64,000 bases of DNA from contig CAVZHQ010000001.1 of the NCBI GenBank assembly GCA_963775125.1, positions 124,001-188,000 on the forward strand, read 5' to 3'. Below, one piece after another: positions 32,747-42,122 of the stretch (positions are counted from its first letter, which is position 1; each line of letters opens with the position of its first letter). The notes below the pieces were generated by a model. The model was not told the origin of the DNA and ran no database searches. It was given only the letters and a program-made list of their open reading frames with translations. This DNA comes from JAHECQ01 sp963775125 (lineage in GTDB: Bacteria; Actinomycetota; Acidimicrobiia; Acidimicrobiales; SZUA-35). The position numbers and the translations under genes were made by a program.

Positions 32747-33535
32747 ATGACCTTGCCCGCTGCCGAAACGCTGTTGTTCCACCAGACTGATGACGGAATC
32801 CTCACGCTCACCCTGAACCGGCCCGAGAAGAAGAATGCGGCAAATGGTCAGATGTGGGAGGAGCTCCTGCTGACCTTCCGCAGCGTGAAGCACGACCCCT
32901 CGATCCGCGCGCTCGTCGTCACCGGCGCCGGCGACGCCTTCTGTTCCGGCGCCGATCTCGGGGGAGACAGCGGCCCGAAACGCCACCAGCTCGCGTCCAT
33001 GCGGCACATCCACGATGTCGCCATCGGCCTGCATGAACTGCCGATGCCCACCATCGCCAAGGTGAACGGCGTGGCGGCGGGAGCCGGCCTGAACCTGGCG
33101 TTGGGCTGTGATCTCATCGTGGCCAGCGACCGGGCCCGCTTCTCGGAGATCTTCGCTCGGCGAGGGCTGAGCGTCGATTTCGGCGGTACGTGGTTGCTGC
33201 CCCGACTCATTGGTCTTCATCGGGCCAAGGAACTGGCGTTCTTCGCCGACATCATCGACGCGGTGGAGGCCGAACGCCTCGGGCTCGTCAATCGGGTCGT
33301 CGCCCACGACGAGCTCGACGCCTTCGTCGCCGACTGGGCCGCCCGCCTCGCCGGTGGACCCCCGATCGCCCTTGCGCAGACCAAGGCGATGCTCAACAAG
33401 TCCTTCAACGCTTCGATGGACGAGGCCCTCGACCTGGAAGGCTGGGCCCAGACCGTGAATCTCGGCACTGCCGACACCCGAGAGGCGATCGACGCCTTCC
33501 TGGGTAAACGGGCGCCGAAGTTCGAAGGCCGCTGA
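32747..33535 (+). CDS. Enoyl-CoA hydratase/isomerase family protein
   Basis: A 262-residue crotonase-fold protein. The oxyanion-hole strands are GAGDAFCSGADLG (about residues 62-74) and the second in IAKVNGVAAGAGLNLALGCD (about 104-123). The catalytic Glu positions are occupied by the sequence in DRARFSEIFARRGLSVDFGG, in which one Glu (SEIF) is retained and the second is replaced, so it may be an isomerase-type rather than a hydratase. The C-terminal helix ends FLGKRAPKFEGR. It is directly followed by a cytochrome c gene whose start overlaps the stop, with no obvious metabolic link. Confidence 0.85.
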   Translation: MTLPAAETLLFHQTDDGILTLTLNRPEKKNAANGQMWEELLLTFRSVKHDPSIRALVVTGAGDAFCSGADLGGDSGPKRHQLASMRHIHDVAIGLHELPMPTIAKVNGVAAGAGLNLALGCDLIVASDRARFSEIFARRGLSVDFGGTWLLPRLIGLHRAKELAFFADIIDAVEAERLGLVNRVVAHDELDAFVADWAARLAGGPPIALAQTKAMLNKSFNASMDEALDLEGWAQTVNLGTADTREAIDAFLGKRAPKFEGR

Positions 33536-33885
33536 TGCCCCGATTCGGTCGGAGCGTGACGGTGGCTCTGGTGGTCGCAGCGTCGCTGACCGCATGCACC
33601 GGCGGAGGCCCCCCAGAGGTAGCCGGAGACGACCCGGTGTTGATCGAGGGCCGGGAGATCTACGGGAGCCTGTGCGCCAGCTGCCATACCGCCGACGGCT
33701 CCGGGGGCCGGGGACCGGCCCTCAATCAGGGGCGAGTGGTGGCGGCCTACCCCGACATCGAGGACCAAATCGAGTTGGTCACCAACGGTCGGGCCGCAAT
33801 GCCGGCCTTTGCCGGCCGCCTCGGTGCGGACGAGATCGTGGCCGTGGTGACCTACACCCGCGAGGTCCTGGCCCCGATCGAGTGA
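33535..33885 (+). CDS. Membrane-anchored c-type cytochrome lipoprotein
   Basis: A 116-residue exported monohaem cytochrome c. The signal sequence ends with the lipobox SLTAC (Cys20), so it should be a lipoprotein at the outer face of the membrane. The haem-binding motif is LCASCHTADG (about residues 44-53), and the axial Met is in AAMPAFAGRL. It would accept haem from the ccm system encoded 6 kb away and act as a small electron carrier. Its ATG overlaps the stop of the enoyl-CoA hydratase gene. Confidence 0.88.
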   Translation: MPRFGRSVTVALVVAASLTACTGGGPPEVAGDDPVLIEGREIYGSLCASCHTADGSGGRGPALNQGRVVAAYPDIEDQIELVTNGRAAMPAFAGRLGADEIVAVVTYTREVLAPIE

Positions 33886-33892
33886 ACGCCGG

Positions 33893-34123
33893 TCAGCGGT
33901 CGCCGAGACCGAACATGAGATGCGTGGGGTCCTGTTCGCCCAGGATCCTGAGCAGCAGCGGTTCGATCGGCCCCAGATAGTCGAGCAACGTCGGCGCTTG
34001 GCGAGTCAGATCGGTCCAGCGTTCGCCGTTCCAGAATCGTTCGACCCCCTGGGATTCGGGATCGAGGTACCAGCCGGGGTATCTCCGTAGTTGGTTGGTG
34101 GTCAGCACTTCGTTCACACCCAT
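33893..34123 (-). CDS. DUF2510 domain protein
   Basis: A 76-residue protein made almost entirely of one DUF2510 module: PGWYLDPESQGVERFWNGER (about residues 15-34), followed by WTDLTRQAP and a short hydrophobic C-terminus. DUF2510 modules commonly accompany membrane or secreted actinobacterial proteins, as in the PrsW-like gene here. Start ATG 34123 was chosen; a hairpin-forming sequence lies between it and the upstream gene. Function unknown. It converges with the cytochrome gene. Confidence 0.75.
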   Translation of the reverse strand: MGVNEVLTTNQLRRYPGWYLDPESQGVERFWNGERWTDLTRQAPTLLDYLGPIEPLLLRILGEQDPTHLMFGLGDR

Positions 34124-34201
34124 GCAACGGCTTCTTCGGCGCAAAACCGAAGTCGCCTGAGGGCAATTACCCAAACAGACTTCCGAAGGGTCTTACCTGG
34201 T

Positions 34202-34555
34202 TCAGAGTCCCCACGCCTGCTCGAGGCGGGTGATCGTTTCGTCGAGCCATGCGGCCCGACCGCGTCGGCTCGGTCGTTCGACGGCAACGGGTCCGCCGGG
34301 GGCGTTCGTTCCCAGCTCCCGGAGCATTGGCAGGAGCTGGCGATCGAGGTGCGCGTCGCTCACCAGACCGTCGGCGACCAGGCCTTCGAGTTGTTCGAAA
34401 TCGGCCGGTTGCAGGGTCGGCAGGTGGGTTCGCCGAAGTTCGACCAGGGGCCCGGGCGGCCGGAGGTCGGTGCCGAATCGTTGCACGTAGCGGGCGAGCA
34501 CCTGAACGCCGAGCGCGACGAGCAGTAACGCAAGACTGACCGCGGCCACCATCAT
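34202..34555 (-). CDS. Small membrane-anchored protein of the MoxR operon
   Basis: A 117-residue protein with one N-terminal transmembrane helix (AAVSLALLLVALGVQVLARY) followed by a cytoplasmic, mostly helical region. I do not recognise the family. The start (tandem ATGs) overlaps the stop of the DUF4129 gene, so it is the last gene of the MoxR-DUF58-DUF4129 unit and may work with it. Confidence 0.75.
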   Translation of the reverse strand: MMVAAVSLALLLVALGVQVLARYVQRFGTDLRPPGPLVELRRTHLPTLQPADFEQLEGLVADGLVSDAHLDRQLLPMLRELGTNAPGGPVAVERPSRRGRAAWLDETITRLEQAWGL

Positions 34556-35838
34556 GACTGCCCCCAGGCCGTGACCACCTGTTCGAGTTGGAGCTGCAGG
34601 TTCTCGAGGGTCGACCGAGCGTCGTCGCGCATGCTTTCGGTGACCGGCTGGGTGGAGTACCGGGCCTGTTCGAACAGGTCGGTCAACCGAGAGAGGGCCT
34701 TGCCACCTCCCAGCGCAGGAAGGGCGCGCTCCAGGTACTCGTGCGGGGTTTCGGCCTCCCGAGGAGCGAGGTCGACCTCGGAGAGTCGGTCCTCGACTCG
34801 GGCGTAGGCGAAGCGAATGGCCCGACCGGGATCGGGTTCGGCGTCGAGATCGAGGAGGAGCCCGTGGATCAGCCGCGCGGTTCGGTCGACGTCGAGGCCG
34901 GCGTCCTCGAGCTCGGCCGGGTCGGGTAGGGACAACGAGAACCGGGCATCGTCGAGGTCGAAGTCGATGTCGTCTTGAACGAGGATGAGCTGGCGTCGGT
35001 TGAAGGCGCCGTAGAGCAGGCCCAGCACGGCGGCAGCCAGGAACACTCCGAACAGCGTCGCAAGGCTGCCCGACACCTGCTCGGGGTAGAGGCTTCTGAT
35101 CTCCGACGAGGTGAGCGGTGTGGATTCGGGCAGCGGCACCCCGTTCGAGCGGTTCATTCGACGGTGTTGGGCGCCGAGCGCCACGGTCACCACGACGGCC
35201 ACCGCCAGCACCCAGGCGCCGCTGGCGAGCCCGTATCGACCGAGCCGATGTGCGAACCGGCCGAGCACCTCGAACAATCGTGTCGCGAACAGCAACACGG
35301 CGATTGCGCCGATGCCGATCGGGACCCACAAGGGGGGCGGATCGTCGCTGAGGAATCGTCGAACGATGACTCCGGCTACGACGGCGACGGTTGCGCCGAC
35401 CAGCGAGCTGCCCGAGGTTCGAATGATCACACCGGCGCCGAGCCGGGTCGGTTTTCTGGCATCGAGCGAGAAGCGGCTGGTCTCGTGCACGCCGGAGATG
35501 ACGACGGCCAGGACGACGGCTTGGATCCAGCTGAAGTCGTCGCCGGCGACGATGGCACCTACGCCGAGTGTCAAGAGCCCGAGGTAGAGACCGGGCACCC
35601 AGCCCTGGACCAGAGCGACACCGACGAAGGTCATGCTGGCCAGTACCAGGACGAACCCGTACTGGACGGCGGCGAGCCCGCTCATGACGGCGCCGATCAG
35701 GAGGGTGGCCAGAGCGAGGAAGGCGGCGACGGTTGCCAGCACCGCCAGTTGGCGGATGCCATGGGTCTCGCTGCTCGTGGTCTGACCGTTGCGGCTCTCG
35801 CTCCGGACGGCCTTCGGCGTGGAGGTTTTCGGCGTCAT
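34552..35838 (-). CDS. DUF4129-type multi-spanning membrane protein
   Basis: A 428-residue protein with about nine hydrophobic segments in the first 300 residues, followed by a cytoplasmic region typical of DUF4129 (LEDAGLDVDRTARLIHGLLL, then EDRLSEVDLAPREAETPHEY and ERALPALGGG). This is the usual partner of MoxR and DUF58 genes in actinobacteria, where the unit is linked to envelope processes and complex assembly. The N-terminal 30 residues are polar. The stop overlaps the next small gene. Confidence 0.8.
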   Translation of the reverse strand: MTPKTSTPKAVRSESRNGQTTSSETHGIRQLAVLATVAAFLALATLLIGAVMSGLAAVQYGFVLVLASMTFVGVALVQGWVPGLYLGLLTLGVGAIVAGDDFSWIQAVVLAVVISGVHETSRFSLDARKPTRLGAGVIIRTSGSSLVGATVAVVAGVIVRRFLSDDPPPLWVPIGIGAIAVLLFATRLFEVLGRFAHRLGRYGLASGAWVLAVAVVVTVALGAQHRRMNRSNGVPLPESTPLTSSEIRSLYPEQVSGSLATLFGVFLAAAVLGLLYGAFNRRQLILVQDDIDFDLDDARFSLSLPDPAELEDAGLDVDRTARLIHGLLLDLDAEPDPGRAIRFAYARVEDRLSEVDLAPREAETPHEYLERALPALGGGKALSRLTDLFEQARYSTQPVTESMRDDARSTLENLQLQLEQVVTAWGQS

Positions 35839-37091
35839 CGGAAGGCCACTGGCCGTCGGTTCAACGCAGCGACAGGGATCTCGAGCGGATCGTCGGGCTT
35901 CCACTCGACCACCGCGATTCCCCGATCGCTGAGGCGGCGCCGCTGGGCGGCTCGTTCGACGCGCCACAGCCGGGCGGCAAGTTCCGCGTTCCTGCCGTTG
36001 ACGACGAGATGGGCGTCGGGGCTGCACTCGAGGACGACCACCTCGTGGCCTCGACTTCGCAGGCCAACGGGGAGTCGGGCGGCACCCTTGTCGATGAGGC
36101 CACTGATGAACACGATCAACGCGCCCGAGTCGAGGTCGTGGAGCGGAAGTTGGGCCAGTTCGGGAGCCCGGAGACCGGGCTCGACCTGGGTGTCGAGCAA
36201 TGCGTCGAGCAGCCGGGCCTCGTGAAGGCGCCCGAGCCTGGGTCGGTACCAACGAATCGACCGTCCAACGTCGAGGAGCCCGACGCGGTCGTACTGGCCG
36301 AGGTTGCTCTCGGCCAGCGCGAGCGCCGCCCGCACGGCCCGCTGTACGAGCCGATCACCCAAGGGCCCGATGTCGCGGAAGCTGTCGAGCATCAGGACGA
36401 GATCGCCGGACCGATCAGGGTGACGTACCGTCACCCAAGGCTCGCCTCGGCGGGCTGATACCCGCCAGTTGACGGCGCGTTGCGGATCGCCTACCCGGTA
36501 CGGTCGGACCTCGGCGAACTCCGAGCCCTCGCCCAGCACTCGCGAGCGGTGGTTGCCGGCGCGGGCCAGAAGTCGTGACGGCGCGAGCACCGTCCGACGT
36601 GCGCCGTCCCGCGGATGCACCCTGATGGCCACCCCAGGTCGATGCACGAACGACGTGGCAAAGAAGCCGAATCGGTCGCGGGCGGTGACGGTGATGCGTC
36701 CGGGCACGCTCACACCCCAACGCGCGGCCCGGACGGGAATGCGAACCTTGATCAATTGGCCCGGACGAACGGTCACGATCGTTCGAGACGTGCCCTGTAG
36801 CGCTTCGAGGTCAGCGGGAAGCTCGAGGTCCAGCGATACCCACGGCGAACCGATGCGCGAGCCGACGCAGACGACCAGGGTGATCTCGTCGCCCTCGACC
36901 ACGCGTTCGGGGACCTCCAGAGCCACCTCGAGGTCGGGCCAACGGTGCATCGCGGGCCCCACGAGGACAAGCGCGACGAGCGGGCTCGCCAGCAACGCCA
37001 GCATCGGCAGGCCGGCGATGATGGCCACGAGCAGGCAGGCAGCGCTCAGCGCAACCGTGGTGAGGTAGCGAGGGCTGATCTGCCGGTTCAC
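35835..37091 (-). CDS. DUF58 domain-containing protein (von Willebrand-like partner of MoxR)
   Basis: A 418-residue protein with two N-terminal transmembrane helices (LSAACLLVAIIAGLPMLALL and SPLVALVLVGPAM), a beta-rich middle region and the DUF58 core with LGEGSEFAEVRPYRVGDPQR and INWR-like VNWRVSARRG, followed by a VWA-like fold (LVLMLDSFRDIGPLGDRLVQ). DUF58 proteins associate with MoxR ATPases. The GTG start overlaps the moxR-like stop by four bases (GTGA). Confidence 0.88.
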   Translation of the reverse strand: MNRQISPRYLTTVALSAACLLVAIIAGLPMLALLASPLVALVLVGPAMHRWPDLEVALEVPERVVEGDEITLVVCVGSRIGSPWVSLDLELPADLEALQGTSRTIVTVRPGQLIKVRIPVRAARWGVSVPGRITVTARDRFGFFATSFVHRPGVAIRVHPRDGARRTVLAPSRLLARAGNHRSRVLGEGSEFAEVRPYRVGDPQRAVNWRVSARRGEPWVTVRHPDRSGDLVLMLDSFRDIGPLGDRLVQRAVRAALALAESNLGQYDRVGLLDVGRSIRWYRPRLGRLHEARLLDALLDTQVEPGLRAPELAQLPLHDLDSGALIVFISGLIDKGAARLPVGLRSRGHEVVVLECSPDAHLVVNGRNAELAARLWRVERAAQRRRLSDRGIAVVEWKPDDPLEIPVAALNRRPVAFR

Positions 37092-38116
37092 GCGCCGGGG
37101 TGGACGCCGTTTGGCCGACCCGCCTGCCCGACGAGTTGGTCCTCGGCGGTGAGTGAGGCCGGTGTCGGGACCTGGTCGAGGCACGCTTGGATGACGTCGG
37201 CCTCGCGTACCCCGCGGACCCACGCATCGGTGCGGAGCACGACGCGGTGGGCCAGGGTGACCACGGCCAATGCCTTGACGTCATCGGGTGTGGCGAACGT
37301 GCGGCCGGCCAGTGCCGCTCGGGCTCGTGCGACCTTGATCAGCGCCAGCCCACCCCGGGGACTCGCTCCGATCTCCAAGGAATCGTGTTCGCGGGTTGCC
37401 TCGACGATCCGGACGACGTAGTCGACGAGATCGGCGTTGGCCTGCACGGTCTCGACCGCCTGCTGCATGGCTCTGATGCCCTCGGCGTCGGTCACCGCGT
37501 GCAGTTCCGGCTGTTCGACACCGCGGGCAAGACGGCGAGCAATGAGATCCCGTTCGGCGACCGCACCGGGATAGCCAATGGTCGTGCGCAGAAGGAATCG
37601 ATCGAGCTGAGCCTCGGGCAGCGGATAGGTCCCTTCGGTCTCGACCGGGTTCTGGGTCGCCAGAAGGAAGTACGGGCGAGGCAGCGGATACGAGTGGCCG
37701 TCGACGGTGATCTGTCGTTCCTCCATCGCCTCGAGCGCGGCAGCCTGCGTCTTGGAGGGAGCACGGTTGATCTCGTCCCCCAACACCAGGTTGGCGACCA
37801 GGGGTCCGGGCACGAATCGGGGAACGCCGTCGGGTCCGGGCAACACCGTGCCCGTGAGATCGGTGGGGATGAGGTCCGGCGTGAACTGGATTCGGGAGAA
37901 ACCGAGACCGGTGACCGTGGCCAACGAGCGGGCAATGAGCGTCTTGGCGACTCCCGGAACGTCCTCGAGGAGCACATGCCCGTCGGCCAGGAGCCCGGCG
38001 AGGACGAGTTCGAGCACGGAGCGTTTGCCGACGACCGCGCGCTCGACCTCGTCGAGAATGGTGGCGGCCAACGAGGAAACCGACGCGGCGGTCATCGCGG
38101 GTGAGTCAGTTGTCAC
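37088..38116 (-). CDS. MoxR-family AAA+ ATPase
   Basis: A 342-residue AAA+ ATPase. The Walker A-type motif is EDVPGVAKT (about residue 47), Walker B is LVLGDEINRAPSKTQ, sensor 1 is YFLLATQNPVETEGTYPLPE, and the arginine finger region is QLDRFLLRTTIGYP. MoxR ATPases act as chaperones for metal-cofactor or complex assembly; the DUF58 and DUF4129 partners follow at overlapping starts. The GTG at 38116 was chosen because TAACGT lies 7 bases upstream on the minus strand; the ATG at 38095 is a shorter alternative. Confidence 0.92.
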   Translation of the reverse strand: MTTDSPAMTAASVSSLAATILDEVERAVVGKRSVLELVLAGLLADGHVLLEDVPGVAKTLIARSLATVTGLGFSRIQFTPDLIPTDLTGTVLPGPDGVPRFVPGPLVANLVLGDEINRAPSKTQAAALEAMEERQITVDGHSYPLPRPYFLLATQNPVETEGTYPLPEAQLDRFLLRTTIGYPGAVAERDLIARRLARGVEQPELHAVTDAEGIRAMQQAVETVQANADLVDYVVRIVEATREHDSLEIGASPRGGLALIKVARARAALAGRTFATPDDVKALAVVTLAHRVVLRTDAWVRGVREADVIQACLDQVPTPASLTAEDQLVGQAGRPNGVHPGA

Positions 38117-38123
38117 AGCGGAC

Positions 38124-38129
38124 ACGTTA
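38124..38129 (-). promoter_or_regulatory. Candidate -10 element of the moxR-like operon (leaderless)
   Basis: On the minus strand TAACGT is followed by 7 bases and the GTG at 38116. Confidence 0.5.
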
Positions 38130-38168
38130 TCGGGAGCGCACTGGCCAAAGAGCGTCGGGTCGTTCCAA

Positions 38169-38174
38169 TAGGGT
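38169..38174 (+). promoter_or_regulatory. Candidate -10 element of the phosphopantetheinyl transferase gene (leaderless)
   Basis: TAGGGT is followed by 7 bases and the GTG at 38182, which decides between several possible GTG starts. Confidence 0.5.
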
Positions 38175-38181
38175 GGGCTGG

Positions 38182-38922
38182 GTGTCCGTCGGTTCACCTG
38201 CATTTTCGACCAGCTTGTCCGGCTTGTTCGATGATCTGGCGGGGCCGGGGGTGGTCGTGGTCCACGAGTTGACGGGCCGCCTCGATCCGGTGGCGACGGC
38301 CGACATGCACCCCGACGAACTGGCGCAGATCGAAGGCAGTGCTGCCGGTCGCCAACGCCAGTTCATGGCCGGCCGACGGTGTGCTCGCGCCGGACTGCGG
38401 CACCTCGGCCTCCCCGAAGGTGCGCTCCTCTCCGACCCGGATCGTCGGCCTCGATGGCCCGATGGCGCCGACGGTTCGATCACCCACACGGGTGACGTCT
38501 TCGCTGCTGCCGCCGTCGCCCGGCGGGAGGTGCTGGGGGCACGTGGCGTTGGTGTCGATGCCGAACAGCCCAGCCGGGTGACCCGCCGCCTCTACGACCG
38601 GGTGTTCACTTCGATCGAACGCGAACAACTTGCCAGGCTCGAGGCGGGCACGGAGGCGGTTGCGTCTGCCGTGATGTTCAGCGTCAAGGAAGCCTTCTAC
38701 AAAGCGCAGTTCGGCGCGACTGCCGCGTGGGTGGGCTTCCAGGATGTCGAGGTTCACTTCCCGGACGTTTGGTCGTTCGACGCCGGCGGGACCGGGCTGG
38801 TGCGGTTGGCGCCCGCAACCGATCTCGCCGCCCTCGACCGCGTGACGTGGCCGGTCGAAGGTCGCTTCGAGCTTCGGCCCGAGCTCGTGGTCACCGCCGT
38901 CGTCGCCCGTTTTTCGGGGTGA
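38182..38922 (+). CDS. 4'-Phosphopantetheinyl transferase (EntD/Sfp-like)
   Basis: A 246-residue PPTase that transfers phosphopantetheine from CoA to carrier proteins. The EntD-type motifs are visible: SITHTGDVFAAAAVA (motif 1), GVGVDAEQPS (motif 2, metal-binding Asp) and FSVKEAFYKAQF (motif 3, WxxKEA-like with Lys-Glu). The N-terminal region VVVHELTGRLDP and RQFMAGRRCARAGLRHLG also fit. No polyketide or non-ribosomal peptide genes lie nearby, so the target carrier protein cannot be named. Confidence 0.9.
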   Translation: MSVGSPAFSTSLSGLFDDLAGPGVVVVHELTGRLDPVATADMHPDELAQIEGSAAGRQRQFMAGRRCARAGLRHLGLPEGALLSDPDRRPRWPDGADGSITHTGDVFAAAAVARREVLGARGVGVDAEQPSRVTRRLYDRVFTSIEREQLARLEAGTEAVASAVMFSVKEAFYKAQFGATAAWVGFQDVEVHFPDVWSFDAGGTGLVRLAPATDLAALDRVTWPVEGRFELRPELVVTAVVARFSG

Positions 38923-39044
38923 CGAACGAGGGCGCCCGGTGTCGCTGCCGAGCCAGTACCATGCGATCACTCGGCGCTCCGGCTCCCTTCTGAACACCTC
39001 CTCGCATCGGTTCTCACCGACGAGGGTGCAGGTAAGGGGGCGCA

Positions 39045-40606
39045 GTGTTGGCCACCGTGTCATCAGCGGTCGTTTCGGGTGTCGATGGTCATCCGGTCTC
39101 GGTTGAGGTCCACGCCGGGAACGGTCTTCCGGGATTCACCATTGTCGGCCTGCCCGACACGTCCTGTCGTGAGGCGCGCGATCGGGTACGGGCCGCCATC
39201 CTCTCGTCGGGCTTGAAGTGGCCGTCGGATCGGGTCACCGTCAACCTCGCGCCCAGCGATTTCCGCAAGGTCGGTGCCGGGCTCGATCTGCCCATCGCGT
39301 TGGGTGTGCTTGCGGCGAGTCGTCAGATCGAGGTGCAACAGCTTTCGGGTGTCGGGCGCAGTGGGGGAGCTGGGTTTGGACGGCTCGCTTCGTTCCGTGA
39401 ACGGGTTGGTGTCATTGGCCGACGCGGTCCAGTGCACCGATCTCATCGTTCCGGTTGGCCGCTCGGCCGAGGCCGCCCTCATCCGACCTGGGTCGGTACG
39501 GGAGGCGCGGCACCTACGGCAAGTCGTTGACGGGCTCACCGGCGACGGCCCCCTTCCGCCCCTGGTCGAGCTCGGGGCCCAGCCGGCCGACACCGAGCAC
39601 CGACCAGAACTGGCCGACGTACGTGGCCAGGCGATCGCCCGCTTCGCCCTCGAGGTGGCCGCGGCAGGTGGCCATCATCTCCTCATGGTCGGCAGTCCAG
39701 GCGCGGGCAAGACCATGCTGGCGCACCGCCTCGTAGGCCTTTTGCCCGACCTCGATCCTGCCGAGGCCCTGGTGGTCACCAAGATCCATTCGGTGGCCGG
39801 CGTCGCCGGCCCGGTGTCGGGTCTTGTGCGCCGACCACCGTTTCGGGCACCCCACCACGGTGCGTCAGCGGTAGCACTGATCGGTGGCGGGTCCGCGCAG
39901 ATACGTCCTGGCGAGATCAGCCTGGCCAGCGCCGGGGTCCTCTTTCTCGATGAACTCGGCGAGTTCCCGGTGTCCGTTCTCGAAGCGTTGCGCCAGCCGT
40001 TGGAGGAGGGAGTCGTCCGAGTCAGTCGGGCCGGCGCTTCGGCCGAGATGCCGGCGCGGTTCCAGCTGGTGGCGGCAATGAACCCATGTCCGTGCGGCGA
40101 GGGGTTGGGAGACGGGGAGCTGTCGCTGCTCGGACGCGGCGAGAGCCCGGTACGCCCGCCGCCTCTCGGGACCGTTGCTCGACCGGTTCGATCTTCGGAT
40201 CGAGGTGTCCGCCCCCGATCCGTCGTTGTTGCTGGGCGTTGTCGGGGGGCTCAGTGAGGAGTTGTCACCCATTGCGCTGGCGGGTGAGGAGACCACGGCC
40301 ATCGTGGCGGCGCGGGTCGGACGAGCACGGGACATTGCTGCCGGACGCGGTGTTCGCTGTAACGCACAGCTGACGTCCGAACAACTGGATCGGTTCGCTC
40401 CGCTCTCGAACGGAGCGGTTCGGGTGGCCGAGCGTGCTCTGATTTCCGGCGAACTCACCGGGCGCGGCCTCCGACGGGCCCGCACCGTTGCCAGGACCAT
40501 CGGGGACCTGCAAGGAGACGACGGCGGGGCCATCGGCGTCGACGAGTTGCAGTTGGCGCTGTCCCTGCGCGTCCGGCCGTTCTCCGTGCTCGGAGGTCTT
40601 CGATGA
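39045..40606 (+). CDS. yifB: YifB/ComM family Mg chelatase-like AAA ATPase (two one-base frameshifts)
   Basis: A ComM-like AAA+ protein involved in branch migration during natural transformation. The N-terminal half has VEVHAGNGLPGFTIVGLPDT and VTVNLAPSDFRKVGAGLDLP. The Walker A is LMVGSPGAGKTM and Walker B-like VLFLDELGEFPV. The frame breaks twice: between about 39341 and 39365, where removing one base continues SGVGAVGELGLDGSLR, and at 40114-40117, where one G of four too many interrupts the zinc-like NPCPCG ... SCRCSDAARARY motif before GPLLDRFDLR. Correction yields 519 residues, normal for the family. GTG start follows an AAGGGGG element. The stop overlaps dprA. Confidence 0.88.
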
Positions 40607-41817
40607 GTGGGTCTTCGATGAGTGGGTCGTTGCCGGCGCCTGACGAGCTCGACCTGGCCGCCAGGCTGGTGGTGATGCGGCTGTCGGGCGTTGGCCCGCG
40701 CCGAGCCCAATGGCTGATCGGGCCGTCGGCGATCGAGGCCGTGCGGGCGCTGCGTTCCGGGTCGCTGCCCGAGACGCTGGGCCCAGCGCCACCGGGAGTC
40801 AACTACGGGTTGGTCGAAACCTGGCGGGCCGAAGCCGCTCGAATCGACGGCCACGACGAACTCGGGCGTCACCGTCGTGCCGGCATCCATGTGGTCGGAC
40901 CAAACGATCCTTGCTGGCCCTTCGCCGACGATCCCGATCCGCCGGTGCTGTTGTTCACCAGCGGCCCGCCCGACCCTGCCCTGGGTTCTTCGTCGCCGAG
41001 GATCGGCATCGTGGGAACCCGGCGATGTTCGACGGTGGGGCGTCGGGTCGCTCGATCGCTGGGGGCCGAGCTCACCGAGGCGGGTGTCTCGGTGGTGAGC
41101 GGTTTGGCGCTTGGCATCGATGGGGCCGCCCATCTCGGGGCGCTCAGCGGGCTCGACGCCTGGGCGCGGGGCGGCGCCGCACCGCCGTTGCCGATTGCCG
41201 TTGTCGCCACCGGACTCGACCGCATCTATCCGACCGCCAATCAGGGACTCTGGACCGAGCTCGCCGAACGCGGGCTGGTGGTGTCCGAGGCCCCGTTGGG
41301 CACGGCTCCCGAGCGCTGGCGCTTTCCGGCGCGCAATCGTCTGATCGCCGGGTTGTCGTCGCTGCTCATCGTCGTCGAAAGTCACACCAAAGGTGGTGCT
41401 CTCCTGACGGTCGACGAGGCCGCTGACCGCGGTGTGCCGGTTGTGGCCGTGCCCGGTTCGGTGCTTTCTGCTGCTTCGGCGGGTTCCAACGCCCTGCTCG
41501 TCGATGGATGCCCGCCCGTTCGCAGCGCCCAGGACGTGCTCGATCTCATCGGTCACGCGGTTCCGACGTCGGTGACGCCGGTCCGGTCGAACCCCCTTCG
41601 GCCGCATCCGACTCCACTGCATCCGATTCCACTGGATCCTGTCGATCCGCTCGAACGGCGCATCCTGCTGCACTTGGGCGCAGGGGAGGTCCACATCGAC
41701 CAACTCGTGGTCGAGACCGAGACCGGATTACCGGCCGTGGTCCGGGCTGTTGCAGCGCTGGTCGACCGGGGACTTGCTTCTCGGGTCGGCAATCGCGTCT
41801 CGGTCGCCGAACCGTGA
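40603..41817 (+). CDS. dprA: DNA-processing protein DprA
   Basis: A 404-residue DprA/Smf protein that loads RecA onto incoming single-stranded DNA during natural transformation. The Rossmann core has RIGIVGTRRCSTVGRRVA (about residue 132), SGLALGIDGAAH, FPARNRLIAGLS and VESHTKGGALLTVDEA, then VPGSVLSAAS. A low-complexity Pro-rich linker (PHPTPLHPIPLDP) leads to a C-terminal winged-helix-like domain. The two in-frame ATGs at the start are an imperfect repeat (ATGAGTGGGTC). It overlaps yifB by four bases, the common competence pair. Confidence 0.93.
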   Translation: MSGSSMSGSLPAPDELDLAARLVVMRLSGVGPRRAQWLIGPSAIEAVRALRSGSLPETLGPAPPGVNYGLVETWRAEAARIDGHDELGRHRRAGIHVVGPNDPCWPFADDPDPPVLLFTSGPPDPALGSSSPRIGIVGTRRCSTVGRRVARSLGAELTEAGVSVVSGLALGIDGAAHLGALSGLDAWARGGAAPPLPIAVVATGLDRIYPTANQGLWTELAERGLVVSEAPLGTAPERWRFPARNRLIAGLSSLLIVVESHTKGGALLTVDEAADRGVPVVAVPGSVLSAASAGSNALLVDGCPPVRSAQDVLDLIGHAVPTSVTPVRSNPLRPHPTPLHPIPLDPVDPLERRILLHLGAGEVHIDQLVVETETGLPAVVRAVAALVDRGLASRVGNRVSVAEP

Positions 41818-42122
41818 GTGCACGAATCGGAACGCCGGGTCAGGTACCGTGGTCGCCCGTGTCGATACCTCCCGTGTCAAGCGTCGCCCCGGTGAGTGTG
41901 GCGCGTGCCCGCTATCTGACTGCCCTCGGGCTGTCGGTTCTGCCGGCTGACCGGGGACCATCCCCCCGCCAAGAAATCTCGGACCAAGAAAGTCCGAAGA
42001 AGTCTGCCCCAAGTTCTCACTTTAGGTGGCTGAGTTCCGACGGAGAGTGGGAAGCGCTGCTGCAGGGTTCTGCAGTTGCGGTTCCAACTCACTCTGGCGG
42101 ACCACAAACCTTGGCGGGACTC
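41818..42122 (+). other. 305-bp region upstream of the WhiG-like sigma gene: promoter and possible leader
   Basis: No separate gene is evident. TACCGT (41845-41850) followed by 8 bases and GTG 41859 resembles the leaderless pattern elsewhere in the window, and that GTG is in frame with the sigma gene. If used it would add about 88 residues to the sigma factor. The interval after 41950 has codon use and base composition poorer in GC than the neighbours, which favours an untranslated leader. A 6-bp inverted pair TCGGAC/GTCCGA (41979-41997) is present. Confidence 0.5.

Noticed and set aside
34131..34155. GEMM/c-di-GMP-riboswitch-like text (GGCGCAAAACC) on the plus strand
   Set aside because: No plus-strand gene follows and the rest of the GEMM consensus is absent; it is a simple 6-bp hairpin.
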